The position numbers and the translations under genes are program-made. Shown here one piece after another: positions 61,067 to 64,000 of a stretch of DNA of 64,000 nt (position 1 is the first letter of the stretch; each line of letters starts with the position of its first letter). The DNA comes from an uncultured Ruminococcus sp. Lineage in GTDB: Bacteria; Bacillota; Clostridia; Oscillospirales; Ruminococcaceae. The notes under the pieces are model-generated. The model saw only the letters and a program-made list of their open reading frames with translations, was not told the DNA's origin and ran no database searches. Location of the stretch: the NCBI GenBank assembly GCA_947627445.1, contig CANQWA010000005.1, positions 19,626 to 83,625 on the forward strand, written 5' to 3'.

Positions 61067-62608
61067 CTTCTGGAGCAGAACAACATCAGCAACCGAGAAC
61101 TCTCCGTCACTGTTGACATCCCCTTTGACTACAGTCGAAGTTGGAAGATAAGTACTCCAATCAGGCAGTTCATCGAGGGTAATCACATATTCACTCTGAT
61201 AGTTTTTCTGTAGTATTTCTGTTTCGGTAAACTCATCAGAAAACTGTCCGTCTTTCGTAATGAATCCACCATTCCATGTGTTAAACCAAGCCCATTTTGC
61301 ATTTGTCGAAATTGCATTGTCAATATCAAATATTGTACCATTTTCTGTTAATGCGATTATTTTGTTTCCACCGGAATAATCCAAAATTTCCGAAAACTTT
61401 GCAGTATGTGCCGTATACGCATGAGTGTCTGTGTAAATATCCTCACCAATAATATCCACATATTCCTCTCCCGGATACCAGTCAGCAGATTGACCGTTCC
61501 ATACCCAGATTAGATTATTACAGCCATACACATCTGTGAGCTGCTCATAAAGATATTTCCAGAACGACTTATATGCATTCGCACCTTTAGCTCCCCACCA
61601 GAACCAACCGCCGGAAGCCTCATGGAGTGGTCTCCACAACACTGGAACACCAGCATCCTGCAATCGATTTATCTGCTTTGCAATTTCTGCAATATCTGCA
61701 TCTATCAATGCTTTACCTTCCGGATCACTGCCATCCATTACAGCAGCAATATCGAATGTCGTATTAACAGTACTAAATCCACTCCACCAACGTGGAGTGC
61801 CATTATCAGCCGGACCTTCTTTTATGTATTTATCCGGTGCATTCCAATGCCAACAGAATGTAACGATACCACCTTTTTCATGAAACTCAATTGCACGCTC
61901 TACTGCCTGAGAACGTGAACCTTTTTCTGTACGTGAGGGGCAGTAATCCATCATATCCAGTCCAAGTATGGCAGGGAATTTTCCGGTAACATCATATATT
62001 GCTTTGAATTCATCGCTATCCAATCCATTGTCTGCTACCTGACCTGAAAGAATCTGCTTTCCATAGCCCTCACAAAGATAAGAAAACAGTGCTTGTGTTT
62101 CTGCATTTGCATTCGGATTGATGAGGGTATTGCTTACCTCATAAACAGAATCCGGAATTGCTTCTGCAGCTTCAATTCTGATGCAATCGACCGTCATCCA
62201 GCCCCACGATTTTGTGATGGAAATTTCATGTATTCCTGATGTCATCATGATGCTGCTCAAAACAGCACCAGAAAAGGCGTTCCCTTTGCTTTCAAAAGTT
62301 CCGGTAAAGTCACCATCTATCAGCACATTATTGACTTTATCACCGCCGATCCCCTTAGACGTAACGATGATATTGTAAAAGCCGTCTGTCGGGATCTCTA
62401 CCGTGAAAGTAATCACATCGGTATCATCTGCAAAATTTCCAATCACTTTTCCGCCGGATACATCTGCTTCATCATAACTTTGCAATGTTCCGCTAATTGC
62501 AGCATCCTCTGCTTCATATAGCGTGCCATTTTCAGCACAAACAGGGATTGCTGATGCTTCCAGAAGCATTGACAGTCCGACTGTCAATGCTATTAGTTTT
62601 CTTTTCAT
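60947..62608 (-). CDS. Secreted CBM35-GH26 beta-mannanase with C-terminal dockerin
   Basis: CBM35-like LYEAEDAAISGTLQ...; GH26 WRPLHEASGGWFWWG, ALTENGTIFD; dockerin GDVNSDGEFSVADVVLLQKWLLAVPETHLADWKAGDLDEDERLDIFDLAMIKRLLING. Confidence 0.93.
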   Translation of the reverse strand: MKRKLIALTVGLSMLLEASAIPVCAENGTLYEAEDAAISGTLQSYDEADVSGGKVIGNFADDTDVITFTVEIPTDGFYNIIVTSKGIGGDKVNNVLIDGDFTGTFESKGNAFSGAVLSSIMMTSGIHEISITKSWGWMTVDCIRIEAAEAIPDSVYEVSNTLINPNANAETQALFSYLCEGYGKQILSGQVADNGLDSDEFKAIYDVTGKFPAILGLDMMDYCPSRTEKGSRSQAVERAIEFHEKGGIVTFCWHWNAPDKYIKEGPADNGTPRWWSGFSTVNTTFDIAAVMDGSDPEGKALIDADIAEIAKQINRLQDAGVPVLWRPLHEASGGWFWWGAKGANAYKSFWKYLYEQLTDVYGCNNLIWVWNGQSADWYPGEEYVDIIGEDIYTDTHAYTAHTAKFSEILDYSGGNKIIALTENGTIFDIDNAISTNAKWAWFNTWNGGFITKDGQFSDEFTETEILQKNYQSEYVITLDELPDWSTYLPTSTVVKGDVNSDGEFSVADVVLLQKWLLAVPETHLADWKAGDLDEDERLDIFDLAMIKRLLING

Positions 62609-62782
62609 AGATAGTTTCTCCTTTTACTGGCGATGATTTCCGATACTCCATGTCATTTCTGTCCAAGACAGAAGAGTATATATAGATATTGTTATTATAC
62701 CACAAAAAAATCTGTCAGTATCGCCATTTTAGAACTTTTTTGTCCCAATTGGAAGAAAATATCAGAGCCGGTAGCATTTGCT

Positions 62783-63687
62783 TTACTTTGCATTCTTTCT
62801 GTATTCCTTTGGCAACACTTGATAACGGTCTTTAAAAGCAGAAGTAAACTTACTCTGGCTTTGATAGCCAACCTGCTCACTGATCTGAGCCATATTCAAA
62901 TCTGTTTCCAAAAGGAGTCTGGCAGCCAATTCCATACGATATTCTTTGATATATGCAGCAATGGAATTACCATAAACTGATTTAAATACATCTTTCAAAG
63001 TAGTAGGGTTGATTAAAAATTGTCGTGCCAATATTTCAATGCTGAAACGCTGACTTATGTTCTCTATCAAAAAGTCGTGTACCTTTCGGACTACCTCTAC
63101 TTGCTTCGATTGATATTCTGTCAATCGACTGCACTGACTGAGTTCCATTTTACTAAGATAAAAAAGCAATTCTATACATTTTATTTTTTGATAGGAAAGA
63201 GATAGGCTGTCCGGCTGTTCGTAGAGAGCTGAGAAAATGGCATCTGTCTGTGCATCACCGCCAAAAGAAGCAGATTTATTGTTTAGCCAGAATTTATCAT
63301 AAAACATTTTTTGGCAAATTCCAGTCCCTTCCAACAGTTCAGGAGGATTATCAGCAAGTTCTTGAAAGTCAAAACATAAAGTCAGACCTTCACAATATTC
63401 AGTGGGGAGAGAAATTGTAGAGTGAGCGCATGTGTCAAGGGTAGTTAGTGAGAAGTTTCCAGGACCCAGATAAACATGGGTTCCGTTTCCAAATTTCCAA
63501 TCAATCCGTCCAGCACGGCAATAGTTGATTTCCATAACATGGCTCAGTTCAGGATGATGTATAGAAAATCTTGGCTCTTTAATTGTAATGAAATACAGTT
63601 CGATACCGGGAAAAGGTCAACCTTTTCCATATGATTGTCAGAAATTGTCCTCAATGTATTTTTAATCTGATGTAATTCTTTATCCAT
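62783..63687 (-). pseudogene. AraC-family transcriptional regulator with an apparent frameshift near 63616
   Basis: HTH (FSIEILARQFLINPTTLKDVFKSVYGNSIAAYIKEYRMELAARLLLETDLNMAQISEQVGYQSQSKFTSAFK); upstream MDKELHQIKNTLRTISDNHMEKVD and PFPGIELYFITIKEPRFSIHHPELSHVMEINYC lie in different frames. Confidence 0.75.
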
Positions 63688-63761
63688 AATCATCACCCCT
63701 CTACACTCTTGCGTCAATTTCGCAGCAATAATCCTTTTTCACATCGTGGATGTACAATTTA

Positions 63762-63790
63762 AGTATACCACATAGTCCTGATTAAGTCAA
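63762..63790 (-). promoter_or_regulatory. Promoter of AraC-family gene
   Basis: Minus strand TTGACT -17 nt- TATACT. Confidence 0.7.
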
Positions 63791-64000
63791 CGACATTATA
63801 TGAACAAATCCGTTATATATTCGCTCAAACGCCGTATCTATGGGCTTTATCATCATCGGTGGTAGAAAGATATATTATCGAAATCCGGTTTTCTTCTACC
63901 AGATTTTCTACCAAAATCGCTCATTTTTCGTTCTCTTTTTCTCGCTATAAATTTTTCGATATTATATTTTATAATCTTGATGTTTGCGATTCTCCTGTCA

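Noticed and set aside
1-64000. CRISPR array, rRNA operon or intact prophage
   Set aside because: No regularly spaced direct repeats, no rRNA sequence and no phage structural genes were seen.

Overview
The window is chromosomal DNA from a low-GC Gram-positive bacterium. Several dockerin-bearing carbohydrate-active proteins point to a cellulosome-forming Ruminococcus-like Clostridia; this taxonomy is inference from protein content only. Left half: a 5'-truncated ispH-rpsA fusion, housekeeping genes (mpg, rqcH, rlmA, nif3-like, trmK, a SigH-like sigma factor), a long minus-strand dcw cluster (mraZ-rsmH-ftsL-spoVD/pbp-murE-murF-mraY-ftsW-murG-murA-ftsQ-ftsZ) and the str operon (rpsL-rpsG-fusA-tuf). 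Middle: two BspA-like leucine-rich-repeat dockerin proteins, a sugar transferase, rqcP, mazG, trpS, an aminotransferase, a SpoVB/MVF-type flippase, a CNNM/HlyC-type protein, corA and a pyruvate formate-lyase locus. Right: GH94 cellobiose phosphorylase, a tiny signal-peptide plus half-dockerin ORF, a GH25 lipoprotein, an unlisted 59-aa alpha/beta SASP gene, GH43-RICIN-dockerin, tRNA-Pro, PL1-RICIN-dockerin, a graveyard of IS/conjugative remnants, CBM35-GH26-dockerin and a frameshifted AraC regulator. Main discoveries: (1) a pyruvate formate-lyase naturally split into a 696-aa Cys-Cys core and a separate 79-aa glycyl-radical domain, with a 69-aa radical-domain-like ORF between them in the same operon; (2) a 163-bp, 2-mismatch inverted repeat formed by the dockerin 3' ends of two convergent CAZyme genes around degenerate mobile DNA; (3) a dispersed hairpin/MITE-like repeat family, one copy interrupted by a second 153-bp element with perfect 20-bp terminal inverted repeats; (4) a shared promoter module upstream of tRNA-Pro and the AraC gene.
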